Part shown: in pieces, positions 21,749 to 32,028 of the stretch
Numbering within the stretch: position 1 is the stretch's first letter
Layout of the letters: the number at the start of each line of letters is the position of its first letter
Assembly: GCA_964035545.1 (NCBI GenBank)
Contig: CAXIUT010000297.1
Span: 1 to 32,028 of the forward strand
Source of the DNA: Bugula neritina
Lineage: Eukaryota > Bryozoa > Gymnolaemata > Cheilostomatida > Bugulidae
Length of the DNA stretch: 32,028 bases
Reading direction: 5' to 3'
The notes under the pieces: generated by a model
Database searches by the model: none
Told to the model about the DNA's origin: nothing
What the model saw: only the letters and a program-made list of their open reading frames with translations
Position numbers and translations under genes: made by a program

Positions 21749-23790
21749 ATGAAAATCAAATCTCCTCAAACGCATCTAACTCATCGTTCTATTGGCTAAT
21801 TTGACAGTCAAACATGTCGGTCTCCTAAGGGAAAGACTGTGATCAATAGTAAAATAGCAAAGACATCTAAATCTAAAAAATAAAATTAGAATAAGAAATG
21901 TCCACAGAGTGAGGATAAAAAAACTAAAAGGAAATAAAAGAAGAAAAATATTGATCTAGATAATACTCTAATAATCAACTAAAATAGCAAAAATAATAGT
22001 AGGTAATTGTCAAGTACTACAAAACTGAAAACAAGAAATTCATAGAAGACATTTAGGCCTTCATCGAAACAAGAACAAAGTAGATATAAAGCGGGGTAGT
22101 GGATATCAGATCTTGTTTTTGAGAGTAGAATGACGGAATAGTCTAAAAGTAAAAATAAAAAAAATAGAAAAAAAATGCCTGAAGATAAAATATAGTTAAC
22201 TAAACCTAATTAGTAGTATCTTTTTATTGGCTAGGATTTCTATTTTATGAATAGTTTTTGTCCAACTAAAAGGTTCCTTAATTCTTTAGAAATAATTGTC
22301 TCAATTCAGATAGTAAGTTTATTACTCAAGATAAAAAAGATAAAAGTAAAGTGTCAGTTAAAAAGAGTACTAATATTTTCATAGAAGCAAGAAAATAAAT
22401 AGAAGATAAAATTTATAATAACAAAGCTACTATAATTCAAAAATGGTGGAAAAAAATATATCAAGCTAACCATTACGACCATACTTAGAAGATTACTTTC
22501 GAAGAGAGTGAGTAGGAGTTCAGAAGTCCTTTAGATATTGATCAACTTAATCAATCTCCTATTCCAGATAAGTCATCAGGGCATGAAGAGTCAATCATAG
22601 CTAGTTTTAATTCAGTTTAACAGGTAGAAGAAAGAGCTCCAAGGAAGGTATAATTCACTAAATAAAATATTTGCACCCTACTGAATCATGAATACAAGAT
22701 GCCGACAGCTTCATAAGTAAATTCTGACTAAAATGACGAAATTATGGGAAATTATCAACAATTTAAGCAAAAGTAAGTCGAAGATACATAATATATACTG
22801 TAGAATGAAGAAAGTGTCTAAAAGATTCGATAGGCAAGTATCTATTAAACATCTAACGACCCGTATAAGATCCTTAGAGGTATTTTTGAGACTATATAGA
22901 ATTTTAATAAGCGACAAGAATAAAATAGCAAATATAAAATAGAATATCTTATCAGAAGGGACATTTTAAACAACTTAATAACTATCAATAAAAAATAAAT
23001 ATTAGTACAAGTATACTAAGTATTCATAGCTTTTTGATTAAATTCTTTAACTTTTACCTTCAAAATCACAAAGAATAGTTTGTCAATTTGATCAATATGC
23101 CCTATGGATATAGCATACCATCAAGACTAAGATTTTTAGCTGGGTAGCCTTTGCCTGAAGAATAAGAATAGGATGAAGATGGAGTGATATTTGGTCTTAA
23201 TCAAATCATACCAAATTAATACTTATAGGAGTACTATAGCCATGTGGAAAAGAAATAGCCAAATAAGAACAATAGTTTCTTTAAAGCTAATTTATAACTA
23301 TAGAGAATGCATAATAAGGCAGTTCTTGACTACTTCAACTAACAATTAAATACTTTTAGACCTTATAAATAAATATGTATAATTGATTATATTCAGAAGG
23401 AGTACCTTATCCTTGGAACTATTCATACAAAGCTTTAACATTTTACTTTGTAGCAGAATAAAACATCGCATAGATTTTTTAAAAGATATAAATCAATATA
23501 TTAAAGAGTTGTTCTCTTTTTTGTGGTATTCTTCTACCAAATGATCTATATCCTAACATCTAGTCATCCAATTTAATGGAATTTATGGAGAAATACTAGA
23601 CTAGTAGTCATGGAATACTTTTATAGCACAATTAAGATAAATAGATGAAGTTGATAAATGAATAGATCAAAAACAACAATTTTAGTTTAATAACTAAACC
23701 CATACTGGAGTCATTCTTGATATTTCCAGTAATATTATTGATCTCATACTTATGGAAGCTGCATATGAAGTCGATACTGTCATTTATTGA
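21749..23790 (+). CDS. IQ-motif protein with conserved C-terminal domain, 653 aa, four 20-nt introns
   Basis: Exons 21749-22297, 22318-22879, 22900-23376, 23397-23709, 23730-23790; all four introns are 20-nt GT...AG and each changes the frame by +2. The N-terminal ~180 residues are basic and disordered. An IQ-like calmodulin-binding motif, KATIIQKWWKKIYQ, lies at about 218-231, followed by an acidic linker and coiled coil. The C-terminal ~200 residues contain LDYFNEQLNTFRPY followed by EGVPYPW and end DNIIDLILMEAAYEVDTVIY. From memory this resembles a widespread ciliate family related to DUF4378, but that is not checked. Unspliced readings of the last intron give a false transmembrane tail. 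Stop is 34 bp from the convergent protease stop. Confidence 0.82.
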
Positions 23791-23824
23791 TATGTTTATT
23801 TTTATATTTAACTTTTTAAAAATA

Positions 23825-24748
<924 letters not shown>

Positions 24749-24770
24749 TATAATTATAATCTCTTTTAAT

Positions 24771-25714
24771 ATGATTAAAACCCTCCAATAAGAATTTTAT
24801 GCCTATCTCATACGTAACGAATCGCCTTAGCAACAAAAAGCCAAATAAATAAATTCTTAGAGAATCTACCGTTTACTATAAGATAAATTCATCGATGAAT
24901 ACGATGAATAAAGCATTTTCGCTCAATAATTTTTCAAAACAAATCTAAAAAAAATATCATAGATACTAATGCTAGCAGTATATCATAAAAATCCTTCATT
25001 TATTAAAATAGACCAACTAATTGTGCTTATAGGCATATTCCAACATATATTTTATGACACTTCTTTGAACCTTCCTCAACTAGTTATCAAAAAAACTAAT
25101 AGTTATCTTCATTTTTTGCTATTTTCACAAAATATATAAACTATGATAAATATATTTGATGATAGTATCAATAGTAACTCAATAGCACACTTCTATCAAT
25201 TTATCTACAAGTCAGCATTTATCCATAGAATGAATACCCTTATATCTATGTATGGACTTACTATGAATAACCAGTAGTTGCCTTTGTACTTGCTGCAGTG
25301 TATAATTGAACAGAAATAGGGTAATTTTTAGCAATATGATTGCAAGGTGACTTCAGAATGGTTGGTTTTGAGTTTAGTATATTTCGTGTTATCAATCAAA
25401 GCAGATATCTACAAACAAAAACCTGTACTATCTTTAATTCTCAATAAATACAAAGAACAAAAGCCAGAATGGAATCTTAGAGAGATAAATGGAGACGAAT
25501 TATGTCATTTTTATAACAGTACAGTTATAAGATTGATCCAAAAGTTGGACAGTAAAGAGGTATAGCGTTTGGTGGATGAGATAAAGACGGACATCGATGT
25601 GAGTAGTCAATTCATAAGTAAATATTTATATATTTAGTTAGTCCTATTCAGAATGAGAATAATACTGTTTTGGATAACATTGCATTTTCGTTTTCATCGT
25701 CTTGGGAAGTATGA
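24771..25714 (+). CDS. Helical protein of unknown function, 307 aa, one 20-nt intron
   Basis: Open frame from ATG 24771; a 20-nt intron (25618-25637) replaces a drifting frame by a short 3' exon ending at TGA 25712-25714. The protein is mostly alpha-helical by eye, of mixed composition and without low complexity (for example HFYQFIYKSAFIHRMNTLI and EWLVLSLVYFVLSIKADIY). It has one or two hydrophobic stretches but no clear signal peptide. I do not recognise the family. It shares a 22-bp divergent spacer with the protease gene and ends 22 bp before the convergent kinase stop. Confidence 0.78.
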
Positions 25715-25736
25715 TTGCATATAAGACTACAAATTA

Positions 25737-27362
25737 TCAAATGACTGTTTTTGATGGGTTGTTGCGCATGCCTTTACCTCCCAGTCCCTTTGTTGTTACC
25801 TGTAGATACTACAATCTACCCATTCTGAGTTAGATATCGATGAGTTGTTTTTAATTTAGTTGGTAAAATTTCTTTTAGAAATCGATTCCTTCGCTTACTA
25901 CTCCTATCAATCCATCAATAGATACTGTTGAATATATTTTTCCTCTAAAACAAAAACCTAAAGTAACGACCTAAAATAGTTTATTTATATTCTATTATGA
26001 TTGTTCAGTTTAAATATTTTTACCTAAAACAACTAATCTCATGTCGATTGATTATTCTGACATGAGTTATTGATATAAAATAGTTTAATTTCCTTATAAT
26101 TTTTATGTACAATATTTACTTTGTTCCCATATTTTAACATCTTCTCTTTTTTGCATTTATATTTATTTTTAATAAAAGGATTGCTAGACTAATTTATTTT
26201 AGTTATCATTTGATAGATACTACTAATTTTATCATTATCTAGTTAAAAATATCTTTAAAATCTATTCAAATTCTTTTTACTACATGCGTGTTCATTACAG
26301 TAATAGTAGAATAAAGTTGTAGTGGGATGTTAATGTTTTAATTGGCTAATATATAATCTTCGAACATAGTTGCCATTTTATATTTGATTTACTATTGATT
26401 TTATACTCTAGCTAATTGATTCCGAGTAAAGGACAATAATCGATTTAGGTTTTATTATTTGATAGAGTTAGTAGAGCATCAGTTCCCCTAGACCTGTTGT
26501 GTAACCCATTGTATTGATAATCAACTTTTTGAAATATAATTTTTATCTGTAGTAATTGTAAAGATATTTTACTGCTTTCAGGTATGTGTCAAGATGGTTG
26601 AGAGGAGTGAATTATCCTATCCATATCTTTTTATTTATGTCTTAGCCATATAAACTAATGCATCCTTCTAGGAGATAGTTTCTACCGATATCGCAATCCA
26701 ACAAAATACATCCTTTGTTGACCAAGTAGTCACTTAAAGTGCTTTTACCTGTATTTTTACTTCCTAGAAGCATTACTTATCCATCATTTGTGATACAATC
26801 AGGCAGCTAAGTCCATGGATTATTGCATTCTTAAAGCGTACATAGATTCGATGCAATTATTAAGGTTTACTCATTGAATTTAACTTGTTTCAGTAGTTCT
26901 AATAGAGATTAATCGCCAATTTGTGTTAATTTGACGCATAGTGATGGGATGTTAACTTTTTCTGATGATTGTTTATTGATTAAAAAAATAAACTGTTATG
27001 ATGTATTGATTTTACTAATTTGTTTTCCATTGATTTATAATTTGTCTTGATCAAGGACAGTTTATATTTTAGATATTGTTATGATTATGATTGATTTTGA
27101 GAGGTTTGTTATAGGATACTATTTTTAGATATTTGTTGTTTTTTAGTTTTATTTGACGGGCGTCTTAGGGGTTTAATTACTATTGGTTGTTTTATTGAAT
27201 TTATTATTGGTCTATTTATTATGGTTATTCAGACGGAGATATCAGGTCGACTAATTACTATTGGAAACTATATTGTTGTTTGTTTTTATTCTTTTTATTG
27301 AATGGTATTTACTATTTTTTTATCTTTTTGTTTTTTGATTTTTTTGGCTTTGTGGAACTCAT
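25737..27362 (-). CDS. Grc3/NOL9-type polynucleotide 5'-kinase
   Basis: RNA 5'-OH kinase of the Clp1/Grc3 family, known for rRNA processing. Walker A is VMLLGSKNTGKST, followed by CILLDCDIGRN, then WIGEFTPLNHLDTYL and LIINTMGYTTGLGELMLYEL, in the family order. The C-terminus reads RGKIYSTVSIDGLIGVVSEG. A 20-nt intron at 26119-26138 joins the last two frames. The N-terminal region before the kinase (TVLDQDKLEINGKQISKIN) looks like a beta domain. The 5' exons are unresolved: an acidic/Lys-rich ORF starts at ATG 27362, but reaching the kinase frame needs introns that are not 20 nt (for example 23 + 17 nt). Stop at plus 25737-25739. Confidence 0.85.
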
Positions 27363-27546
27363 CAACAAAGGATTTATCAATTTATAAAATTATACTAAAT
27401 AAATAAATAGTTATTTAGTTAATCAAAATATTGTAGATTAATTCTAAGCTCTGTTTATTAAATAACATTAAATTTCTACAACAGTATTCTCAAAAATATT
27501 TATTATTTATAGTATACCGCATTAGCAATATCATAATTAATTTGGC
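27363..27546. promoter_or_regulatory. AT-rich divergent spacer
   Basis: 184 bp between divergent starts at 27362 (minus) and 27547 (plus). Very AT-rich; no recognisable motif seen. Confidence 0.35.
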
Positions 27547-28346
27547 ATGAACAAACTTCTTCTACTCATTTTGGTCATTACCTTCTTCCGTAAAGCATAG
27601 CCTAGTATCATCCTTATTCCAGTTACCTTTGAATAGTAGACTGAATAACCTTAAGTCGAGACAAACACATCGGCTAACCAAGACAATGAAGGTAATAAAT
27701 CTTTTATAAAGAAACTGAAGTTTAGGAAACAACCAATTAACCTGAAACAGAAAATCCTTAAACTGAAGGCCAAATTTCTACTTTGAATGAAGTTAATGGG
27801 ACCTAAGAGGAAAATAGCAATGGATCGGAAAAAATGAATGATCAAAATGAAACAGATGATTCTAATGATAGCAATGGCTCAACAGAAGAGGAGGCATCTG
27901 AATCATTAAGTGAATCATCTAAAACTAGTGAAAGTTCTAAGAAAGTACATCATTGTTCAAAAAAACATCACAAAAAAAGAGTAAACAAAAGAAGACAAGT
28001 GTTACCATTCAAGACAAATGAAAGAATGTATTTGTCTACTGATATCCATTTCACCAAAAAGAACTTGATTTATCGGAAAATAAACCTTGAAAACCCACAG
28101 ATGATAACACTAACTTTCACAAGTCGTACTTTTGGATTAAACATCATCAACAGAAGGTTCAAATCTATCCTAATACTCAAATTAAACCAACAAAAAGCAA
28201 AGATAAGACTAAATTGGGGAATATCAAAACAAACAGTTACTTTTGAGGGAGTTAAAGGAAAAAACATAATAAGTTTCAAACTAAAAAGCAAGGCATATTA
28301 TCCAGGAACAAGTTACAGCATTCTGAATAATTTTACTATAAGTTGA
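27547..28346 (+). CDS. Secreted acidic Ser/Glu-rich protein, 259 aa, one 20-nt intron
   Basis: Starts with a clear signal peptide (MNKLLLLILVITFFRKAEPS). Exon 1 is 27547-27691, a 20-nt intron follows (27692-27711), and exon 2 ends at TGA 28344-28346. After the signal come ~100 residues dominated by Glu, Thr, Asn and Ser with many potential glycosylation sites, then a His/Lys/Arg-rich patch (VHHCSKKHHKKRVNKRR) that may be a processing site, then ~120 residues of beta-rich, basic sequence. No membrane anchor is visible. It may be an extracellular, lorica/stalk or secretory-granule protein; that is a guess from composition. Confidence 0.78.
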
Positions 28347-28462
28347 AAACATGATTTTTTTGCATTATGAAATAATAATCAGAGTTGCATTATTATCAGA
28401 TTCCAAGATTTAATAGTTCAACGTGTGATATATTATCTTTTAATATTTTTCTCAACAAAGCA

Positions 28463-30082
28463 ATGGCTCAATAGGATTGGAGTACAACTGTTATAGTTCT
28501 TATAATGACTGTTCTAACCCTAAACTACTTCGTACTACCCGACTCAGAACATCAAGTCTTTGACATCAGTTCTAAACATATCAAGTATCATTCTAATTGG
28601 ACTCGATCTGTTGATGACTTACCTGATGTGTAGCAATTGCAGGCAGCCTATAGGTTACCAGGTATTAAATGTTTTGATATGTCACTTTCTATGTCTAGTC
28701 TTAACTTCTCTCAAATCAAACCACTTCTACCTGTTAGATTTGATCAGTATTGTAATTTGAAGTTGAATTTTGCTAATAATCCAATAGGTAGTGTAGGAGC
28801 TGATCATATTTTATCATTGATTCCTAATGATGTTAAATCGCTTGATATATCGTTTGATTCAATTGAGGCTGGTGATAATTTTGGAGCTATTCTTGCTAAA
28901 AGACTCAATAATCTAAACTCACTTAAAAAATTAAAATTATCTCTGATTATGGCAGTTAAAAATGATAAAGTACTTGATGATTATCTTCGATTTGGTCGTC
29001 TTAACTAAAAACTATAAAATTATTCTTTAGTTTTAATAGGAAATAGTCTAACCAATTAGTCAATTCCTTACTTGAAAACTCATCTAGAAAGAGCTAATCT
29101 CAAGTAATTATAATTGAATTTTTATGCTAATAAACTAGGAGTATAAGGTGCTTAAATAGTAGCTGATGCTATATCAACTCAAAAATAACTTAAATCTCTT
29201 AATCTTGATTTATACTTCAATAATATCACATAAAATGGAACATAAATGATAGCTAATGCTATTTCTAAAATAAATAATCCATAATTGAAAACTTTCCATC
29301 TTAATCTTGATTTCAATTATATTAAAAACGATGGATGTAAAGCTTTGGCTGGTATGTTCTAAAAAATGAGTCATCTTAATTCTTTGAGTCTAGGTGTTGC
29401 ATCTAAAAACTTTGGATTTCTTGGATTTAAATATCTAGTTAAAGGACTTAGTCATCTAGTCAATCTTTAAGAATTTTCATTCAAATGTGGAGTCAATCGA
29501 GTTGGACCAGGAGGAGCATAAATAACGAGAGATCTAATCAACAAAATGCCTCATCTCAAAAAATTAAGTATCAATTTCTATTAAAATTATGTAGGAGACG
29601 AAGGTTTGATTGAACTAACTAAGGCAGTATCTTCACTTGAGCATCTGAACTCTTTATATTTGAATTATGGATTTAATGATGCTAAGGGCTATGGACTTGT
29701 GAAGTGTTTGTAGTTGTTGGCTAAGAGACAATATTAGGAGGTATATCTTGGATTTTCTAGTAATTAGTTCCAGGATAGTGAGGTCAATTTGGTAAGAGAT
29801 TAGTTGAGATAAATGGTTAGAAAAACAAAAACATTTGAATTATAGTTTATGGAAACAGCTATTTCAAAGAAAAAGGCAGCATAACTTGAAAGAATCTTTG
29901 CATCTAAACCAAGTGGCTCTCAATCCAGAATCAACGTGAACTCTATTATATCCGATGAGCAAGAAGCCAAATACAGCTAGAAGGCTTAGGACAGAGAAGA
30001 GAAGTTAAAAGAGTTGGCAGATAAAGATGCATTGGGTGAAAGGGAGCAAGGTTCTTCTGGTAAGGTGGACAGTTAGTTGTGA
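28463..30082 (+). CDS. Membrane-anchored leucine-rich-repeat protein (ribonuclease-inhibitor type), 539 aa
   Basis: Single-exon ORF ATG 28463 to TGA 30080-30082. A short cytosolic N-terminus precedes a hydrophobic segment at about 9-26 (TVIVLIMTVLTLNYFVL), either a signal anchor or an uncleaved signal. Residues ~70-440 carry ribonuclease-inhibitor-like LRRs of ~28 residues with LxxLxLxxxxxN and G(A/C)xxIAxA units, for example LKELELNFYANKLGVEGAE and LKSLNLDLYFNNITENGTEM. The C-terminal ~100 residues are charged and helical. LRR proteins of this kind usually bind proteins. It lies 60 bp upstream of the kinase gene on the same strand. Confidence 0.85.
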
Positions 30083-30142
30083 TATGATGGATAATTATGT
30101 GAAAATAATTAGTTTTCGAACTATATTTTATTATTAATCTGT

Positions 30143-31654
30143 ATGTAGAAGTACAAGACGATAAAGACATTGGGAGATGGTGCATTTGGGACGGTATATA
30201 AGGCGACGAACATAAAGACGGGTGAGGTGGTGGCTATAAAGAAGATGAAGCAGAAATACAAGAACTGGAATGAGTGTATATAATTGCGAGAGGTGAAATC
30301 TTTGAGAAAGATGAATCATAGCAATATAATAAAGATGAAGTAGGTGTTGTTGGTGGCAGAAGAGTTGTACATGGTTTTTGAGTACTTGGACTACAATTTA
30401 TATGAAGTCTATTCCAAGATGAAAGAGGAAAACAAACACTTCACTTAAAAATAAATCAAGTATTTACTCTTACAAATAGAAATATTGTCTTCCAAATTGC
30501 TAGTGGACTTGCTAGTATGCACAAACATGGATTTTTTCATCGAGACATGAAACCTTAAAATCTACTCATCTACAACAATGTCGTTAAAGTATGCGATCTA
30601 GGCCTCGCAAGATAAATACGGTCGAGACCACCTTTCACTGACTATGTTTCCACCAGATGGTAAACTTGTATCTACTCAGGTATAGAGCTCCAGAACTTCT
30701 ACTCAGGTCCACCAACTATAACTCACCCGTCGATATCTTCGCACTAGGAGCCATCATGGCAGAACTCTACACTCAGTGTCCTTTGTTTCCAGGAACTAAC
30801 TAAATGGATCAGCTCAATAAAATCGTTAAAATATTGGGAACACCCAAGAAGTAAGATTGGCCTTAGGGATATAAATTGGCACAAGCCAAAGGATACTATT
30901 TTGCATAAGAAAAAGGAGTAAATTTGGGAGAAATTATACCAAATGCTTCAATGTAGGCAATAGATTTGATTGAATCTATGTTGAAGTATTCTTCTAGAAA
31001 AAGGCCAACAGCTGCATAGTACTAGTTTCGTAAAGTAGAATGTTGAAGCATGATTATTTCAAAGGAGTAACTATAAACGTTGGATAATCTAGTGGTAAAG
31101 AACCTGTTTTTGAAGAGAAGCCTCAGGGAGTAAAACTCGATACAAGTAAAGAAGACAAAAATATCAATATATTTAGAGCTACTAAATAAAAATTCAAACA
31201 AACTAGAAAGCATGATGCAATGGATTCTAATGTATTCAAACAACCTGATGTGGTCGAGAACAATCGATCAGGAGCAATGGAAGGAGTCAATGACGATATT
31301 GATTCAATTTTACAATATTTGTAGGATAAAAACAAAAAGAAAGATACTAAAAAGTTTCCAGTTATCAATACTAAAGATAAATTTTATAAACCTCCTTAGA
31401 AAAAATAGTTAAGATAGAGTAAAACTTAACTTAAGCATGGATAATACAAGTACCATGATAAGGATTAATGGAAAAATATAAAGAATAATCCTTATATGGA
31501 GTAAAAAGAAAGAATAAATCGATAGTAGAATAGTTCATATAAAAAGAAAATGATCGGTAACCCCTACAACCCACTGGGATCACTAAATGCCATGCCTCGA
31601 ATAGCAAGAAAGAGATGGCACAAAATAAGTTTTCATATAGTTTTCAGCCAGTGA
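30143..31654 (+). CDS. RCK/MAK/ICK-type ciliary protein kinase, about 483 aa, three 20-nt introns
   Basis: CMGC kinase of the RCK group, which controls cilium length and intraflagellar transport. Gly loop GDGAFG (11-16), Lys33, [22 protein letters not shown] (126-135), activation segment [23 protein letters not shown] with the TDY phosphorylation motif at 159-161, and DWPEGY. The magnesium motif is DLG (145-147), not DFG. Introns: 30460-30479, 30660-30679, 31019-31038, each 20 nt. The tail is basic and disordered. The last ~35 residues are uncertain: after 31560 a second frame stays open to TGA 31793-31795 and looks equally good (for example SYPSSKHTKTSNLGLGLAY), but no 20-nt intron connects them. 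Confidence 0.92.
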
Positions 31655-31840
31655 TGGTTCCTAGCTATCCATCGAGCAAACACACAAAAACATCGAACTT
31701 AGGATTGGGATTGGCATATATGCCTCTTCCTAAGGCGAACTCTCTTTTGAAGAAAGACCTTCTTCCATTAAAATGTGATATATGAATAGTTAGTTTTATT
31801 CTTTTACTAAAAATAATAAATATAAAACAATATTAATCAA

Positions 31841-31909
31841 GGGGTTGGGGTTGGGGTTGGGGTTGGGGTTGGGGTTGGGGTTGGGGTTGGGGTTGGGGTT
31901 GGGGTTGGG
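31841..31909. repeat. Penultimate telomeric array, G4T2, 69 bp
   Basis: Perfect GGGGTT units on the + strand. It is followed by only 50 bp of unique sequence (31910-31959) and then by the terminal array. It looks like an alternative right-end telomere addition site. Confidence 0.95.
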
Positions 31910-31959
31910 TGCTAAGATAAACATTTGATTGAAGCATATTATTATTCTATAATAACATA

Positions 31960-32028
31960 GGGGTTGGGGTTGGGGTTGGGGTTGGGGTTGGGGTTGGGGT
32001 TGGGGTTGGGGTTGGGGTTGGGGTTGGG
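31960..32028. repeat. Right telomere, G4T2, 69 bp to window end
   Basis: Perfect GGGGTT units running to the last base. Together with the C4A2 array at base 1 this suggests that the window is an entire chromosome assembly of about 32 kb. Confidence 0.95.

Overview
This looks like a complete, very small macronuclear chromosome of a ciliate. The window starts in a C4A2 telomere and ends in a G4T2 telomere. TAA and TAG occur in-frame in nearly every gene and only TGA ends them. At conserved positions TAA/TAG stand for glutamate, not glutamine: EF-hand position 12, HRDxKPEN of two kinases, LAREIRSRPP and DWPEG of an RCK kinase, SEQQLVDC of a papain-family protease. That is the peritrich nuclear code (NCBI table 30), so a Vorticella/Carchesium/Campanella-like peritrich is the best guess. 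Standard-code translations break almost every gene; all calls here use TAA/TAG=Glu. Introns are tiny and nearly fixed in length: 19 of those placed are exactly 20 nt, GT...AG, two are 21 nt, and a few junctions remain uncertain.

Layout. 1-81 telomere. 153-14681: ten genes, namely an N/Q-rich protein, a 789-aa coiled-coil protein, two further coiled-coil proteins, a RING/B-box/LRR protein, a heat-shock factor, two small unknowns, a kinesin-3 with an FHA domain and a coiled-coil protein. 14720-15416: two internal G4T2 arrays flanking a truncated EF-hand ORF and a tRNA-Ser(GCU). 15417-20428: an unknown ORF cut by an array, a disordered protein, a four-EF-hand centrin-like protein, a CDPK and a zinc-binding/SPRY protein. 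20531-20623: internal array. 20624-31654: a protein cut by the array at its last codon, an IQ-motif protein, a papain-like protease, a helical unknown, a Grc3/NOL9-type polynucleotide kinase, a secreted acidic protein, a membrane-anchored LRR protein and an RCK/MAK-type kinase. 31841-32028: two more G4T2 arrays 50 bp apart.

Genes are packed tightly on both strands. Convergent stop codons lie 22-103 bp apart and one divergent pair of start codons is only 22 bp apart. Several genes (kinesin-3, RCK kinase, centrin-like protein, CDPK, coiled-coil proteins) suit a ciliated cell, but there is no operon and no obvious single pathway.

The most unusual feature is the set of four internal telomere-type arrays, all G4T2 on the + strand like the true right end. 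The genes on their right-hand sides lack a start or stop. Removing an array plus 1-2 duplicated bases restores reading frames. The arrays therefore look like alternative right-end telomere addition sites merged into one assembly, or real insertions of telomeric DNA.
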